DNA of 33,982 bases, taken from the NCBI GenBank assembly GCA_009693105.1, contig SHXV01000012.1, forward strand, positions 1 to 33,982, written 5' to 3'. Below the pieces are notes generated by a model. That model made no database searches. It was not told the DNA's origin and worked only from the letters and a program-made list of their open reading frames with translations. Shown here in pieces: positions 33,016 through 33,982 of this stretch; positions within the stretch are counted from its first letter, which is position 1, and each line of letters begins with the position of its first letter. The DNA is from Dehalococcoidia bacterium (GTDB lineage: Bacteria; Chloroflexota; Dehalococcoidia; SHXV01). Both the position numbers and the translations under genes were made by a program.

Positions 33016-33982
33016 ATGCCCCGTTACTACCAGGTCATCTCTGCGGATGGGCACGTCGAAACCCCACCAGAAGCGTGGGTAAAGTACGTTCCCGACAAGT
33101 ACCGCGACCGCGCTCCCCGGCTAATCAAGCTGCAGGAAGGCGGCGAAGGCTGGATCGTTGAAGGGCAGCCGTTCCTTCACAACGGCCAGAACATCACCGG
33201 CGCCAAGACGCTCGCCCCCGGAGCTTCGGAGTCGGACGTGATGTTCCGCAACGATTCTTACTTCAACAAGGACGGCAGCGCCGCCCCCGGCGCCGGTGAC
33301 GCCGCCCAGCGCCTGCGTGAGCAGGACCAGGATGGCATCGACGCCGAGATCCTGTTCCCGCCCGTGTTCGCCAACCGCTTCATCGAAGGCATCGCCGATA
33401 AGGCGGCCTACCTTTCGATGGTGCAGGCGTACAACAGCTTCCTCGCCCAGGATTACTGCTCGGTCGCCCCGGACCGGCTCATCGGCAGCGGCATTATGCC
33501 GATCACCGGCGTCGACGACGCCCTGGCCGAGCTGAAGCGCGTGAAGGACATGGGGCTTCGCTCCATCTACATGCGCCAGTTCCCCAACGGCGGCGGCAGC
33601 CCCCAGAAGGAAGACGACCGGTTCTGGGAAAAGATCGTCGAGTACAAGATGGCGGTCTCCCCCCACAGCATGATCGGCGACATGGCACCCCCGCCACCGG
33701 CCAGCGGCGTCGCAGCGGGCACGGGCAGCCAGCCCTTCGCCGCGTCCCTCATGCAGCGCGTCCAGGGCCCCCTCTACAGCCCCGCCCAGTTCATCGCCGC
33801 CGGCGTCTTCGACCGCTTCCCCACGCTGCGTATCTACGCAGCGGAGGCGAACGCGGGCTGGCTGCCCCAGGCGCTCTACATGATCGACGACAGCTACAAG
33901 CTGTTCCACAAGTGGTTCGATGTGACGCTCAAGATGCTGCCGAGTGAGTACATCAAGAAGCACTACCTGTTCAGCTTTATCC
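33016..33982 (+). CDS. Amidohydrolase 2 (ACMSD-like) family protein, 3' end outside window
   Basis: An open frame from ATG 33016 runs off the window (322 codons) and is missing from the ORF track because it has no stop. It begins MPRYYQVISADGHVETP, with the D-x-H metal motif (Asp11/His13) of the TIM-barrel amidohydrolase-2 family. The family block QDGIDAEILFPPV follows, as does a later His in VSPHSM that fits a metal ligand, and AAEANAGWLPQAL, which resembles the E-x-N-x-G-W segment. Members hydrolyse or decarboxylate aromatic acids (for example aminocarboxymuconate) using Zn or Mn. AGGAGGA lies about six bases upstream, and a near-consensus promoter is further up, suggesting high expression. 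The remaining ligands lie beyond the window; the substrate is unknown. Confidence 0.9.
   Translation, partial: MPRYYQVISADGHVETPPEAWVKYVPDKYRDRAPRLIKLQEGGEGWIVEGQPFLHNGQNITGAKTLAPGASESDVMFRNDSYFNKDGSAAPGAGDAAQRLREQDQDGIDAEILFPPVFANRFIEGIADKAAYLSMVQAYNSFLAQDYCSVAPDRLIGSGIMPITGVDDALAELKRVKDMGLRSIYMRQFPNGGGSPQKEDDRFWEKIVEYKMAVSPHSMIGDMAPPPPASGVAAGTGSQPFAASLMQRVQGPLYSPAQFIAAGVFDRFPTLRIYAAEANAGWLPQALYMIDDSYKLFHKWFDVTLKMLPSEYIKKHYLFSFI

Noticed and set aside
31820-33082. 420-aa plus-strand ORF
   Set aside because: Very hydrophilic Gly/Glu/His-rich antisense of the DHA2 carrier, running into the amidohydrolase in the wrong frame.

Overview
The window is about 34 kb of high-GC, gene-dense bacterial DNA holding 28 supported protein genes (two cut by the window edges), one probable gene remnant and no rRNA, tRNA, CRISPR array or insertion sequence that I can see. 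The gene content suggests a free-living, organic-matter-degrading heterotroph, most likely a Chloroflexota member of the Dehalococcoidia/SAR202 type. The hints are the many CaiB/BaiF CoA-transferases, alpha/beta hydrolases, a DUF6295 protein, a DUF35/thiolase-like pair and several MFS carriers. This placement is inference from gene content only. No single gene here proves the phylum.

Layout. 1-3.2 kb: a 5'-truncated MFS carrier with an isochorismatase-fold hydrolase, then a second MFS carrier. 3.3-6.8 kb: a lipoprotein esterase divergent from an 801-residue fusion of a membrane acyltransferase and a beta-lactamase-fold serine hydrolase. 6.9-9.3 kb: tandem-domain CoA-transferase 1. 9.3-11.3 kb (minus): an operon of dienelactone hydrolase, DUF6295 and alpha/beta hydrolase. 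11.4-12.9 kb: a Fur-family regulator translationally coupled to a NiCoT nickel/cobalt transporter, with a Nur-like operator in front. 13-14.1 kb (minus): an NAD-dependent epimerase/dehydratase. 14.2-16.8 kb: tandem-domain CoA-transferase 3. 16.8-18.8 kb (minus): a small membrane protein and a thiolase-like/DUF35 pair. 18.9-19.6 kb (minus): a 1-Cys peroxiredoxin. 19.8-22.1 kb: tandem-domain CoA-transferase 2. 22.2-22.9 kb (minus): a DUF1761 remnant and a Bcp peroxiredoxin. 23.1-24.4 kb: an MFS carrier. 24.4-26.9 kb (minus): a Lon-family AAA protease. 27-28.6 kb: alpha/beta hydrolase plus isochorismatase-fold hydrolase. 28.7-30.5 kb: typA/bipA. 30.6-31.4 kb: a TauE/SafE permease. 31.4-32.9 kb (minus): a DHA2-type MFS carrier. 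33-34 kb: the start of an amidohydrolase.

How the genes may work together. The recurring theme is uptake of small organic molecules (MFS, TauE/SafE), hydrolysis of esters, lactones and amides (alpha/beta hydrolases, DLH, isochorismatase-fold enzymes, amidohydrolase), activation as CoA thioesters (three double-domain class III CoA-transferases) and C-C bond handling (thiolase-like/DUF35). Several members occur as paralogues: two alpha/beta hydrolases, two isochorismatase-fold proteins, three CoA-transferases, two peroxiredoxins and four MFS carriers. Housekeeping or stress genes (typA, Lon-like, Bcp, Prx6, nickel homeostasis) are interspersed.

The most distinctive feature is the set of three fused CoA-transferases, whose two halves have diverged at the position of the catalytic Asp. 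In two of them only the first half keeps Asp; in the third neither half does. The second is the acyltransferase/serine-hydrolase fusion. No intergenic stretch exceeds 300 bases.
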